A stretch of 64,000 bases of DNA, from assembly GCF_000381545.1 (NCBI RefSeq), contig NZ_KB906684.1, positions 86,913-150,912 on the forward strand, in the 5' to 3' direction. How positions within the stretch are numbered: the first letter of the stretch is position 1; each line of letters opens with the position of its first letter. Of the stretch, positions 63,659 to 64,000 are shown in pieces. A model generated the notes under the pieces. It saw only the letters and a program-made list of their open reading frames with translations. It made no database searches and was not told the DNA's origin. The position numbers and the translations under genes are program-made. Origin of the DNA: Rhodonellum psychrophilum GCM71 = DSM 17998. Lineage in GTDB: Bacteria > Bacteroidota > Bacteroidia > Cytophagales > Cyclobacteriaceae.

Positions 63659-64000
63659 ATGGAAGATCAAAACACAATAATATTGGCTAGAATCGGTGAC
63701 ACAGCTCCTGACTTTAAAGCAATGACTACGACAGGTCCAATGCAATTTTCAGAACATATCAAGGACAGTTGGACGATCCTATTTTCTCACCCCGCAGATT
63801 TCACTCCGGTATGCACTACAGAGATGACGGGTTTTGCCCTGAATCAAGATTTCTTTGACGAGAAAAACACCAAGCTGGTCGGCCTGAGCATTGACTCCAT
63901 TCATTCCCACATCGCTTGGGTAAACAATGTAAAGAAAAATACAGGCGTCTTATTTGAGTTTCCAATCATTGCTGATATTGACATGAAGGTATCCAAACTT
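63659..64000 (+). CDS. Prx6-type (1-Cys) peroxiredoxin, partial
   Basis: 114 residues are visible; the gene runs past the window end. The sequence shows IGDTAPDFKAMTT, the thioredoxin-fold start, then LFSHPADFTPVCTTEMTGFA with the peroxidatic Cys in PVCTTE, and LVGLSIDSIHSHIAWVNNV. The HPADFTPVCTTE form and the following S-I-D-S-I-x-S-H-I block are typical of the Prx6 branch rather than AhpC. It reduces hydrogen peroxide or alkyl hydroperoxides in the cytoplasm. Full family members have about 210-220 residues. Confidence 0.9.
   Translation, partial: MEDQNTIILARIGDTAPDFKAMTTTGPMQFSEHIKDSWTILFSHPADFTPVCTTEMTGFALNQDFFDEKNTKLVGLSIDSIHSHIAWVNNVKKNTGVLFEFPIIADIDMKVSKL

Noticed and set aside
1..64000. 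CRISPR array or cas genes
   Set aside because: No regularly spaced direct repeats and no Cas-like proteins were seen; the interspersed repeats are far apart and degenerate.

Overview
The window looks like a chromosome segment of a Bacteroidota bacterium, most likely an aquatic Cytophagales/Cyclobacteriaceae-type organism. The signs are A-rich start regions without Shine-Dalgarno sequences, a LruC-domain lipoprotein, YjbH-like barrels, Wza/Wzc export proteins, LytTR and PAS/GAF two-component proteins, and recognisable Bacteroidota polysaccharide enzymes. The genus assignment is an inference; no rRNA or other marker gene is present.

Layout. 1-3258: a single-domain response regulator, a GAF-like sensor and a decayed PglE-type aminotransferase. 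4300-28943: one large surface-glycan locus, all on the + strand and mostly with overlapping genes. It starts with a WbpP-type epimerase, then has seven contiguous genes for CMP-legionaminic acid (or a close nonulosonic acid) by the GDP-sugar route (dehydratase, aminotransferase, acetyltransferase, synthase, hydrolysing epimerase, CBS-nucleotidyltransferase, CMP transferase). After these come a Wzx flippase, a putative nonulosonate transferase with bacterial sialyltransferase-type motifs, an EpsG-type polymerase, four further glycosyltransferases, a CapK-type adenylating enzyme, two ATP-grasp enzymes, three paralogous NodB-like deacetylase-fold proteins, a PglD-type acetyltransferase and a PglC-type initiating phosphoglycosyltransferase. 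29392-37002: a LruC lipoprotein, then a coupled envelope operon (lipoprotein, OM barrel, a YjbH-like protein apparently split over two genes) and a YdcF protein. 37218-37818: a frameshifted acetyltransferase relic. 38077-46342 (- strand): three paralogous sensor kinases, one with an intact overlapping response regulator and two with only the first codons of that regulator left. 47552-50804 (- strand): wzc and wza. 53109-56661: a WbpM/PglF-type dehydratase, a second YdcF gene with an apparent homopolymer frameshift, and a LytTR regulator. 57573-64000: accessory DNA with an interrupted integrase, a Fic protein with two matched palindromes at its start, small hypotheticals, an SOS-response-associated peptidase and the start of a Prx6-type peroxiredoxin.

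How it fits together. PglC, PglD and WbpM/PglF would start the repeat unit on undecaprenyl phosphate with a bacillosamine-type sugar. The Leg enzymes supply CMP-nonulosonate, the glycosyltransferases assemble the unit, Wzx and Wzy flip and polymerise it, and Wza, Wzc and the barrels export it. The PglE-type aminotransferase needed for the UDP-bacillosamine step is only present as a pseudogene with its PLP-lysine region deleted.

The strongest unexplained signals are: a degenerate interspersed intergenic repeat family (at least eight copies, two with an identical 9-5-9 hairpin); the kinase family with truncated regulators at an identical 26-bp overlap; the trio of NodB-like paralogues next to ATP-grasp enzymes; and the tandem palindromes at the fic start. 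No CRISPR array, rRNA or convincing tRNA was seen.
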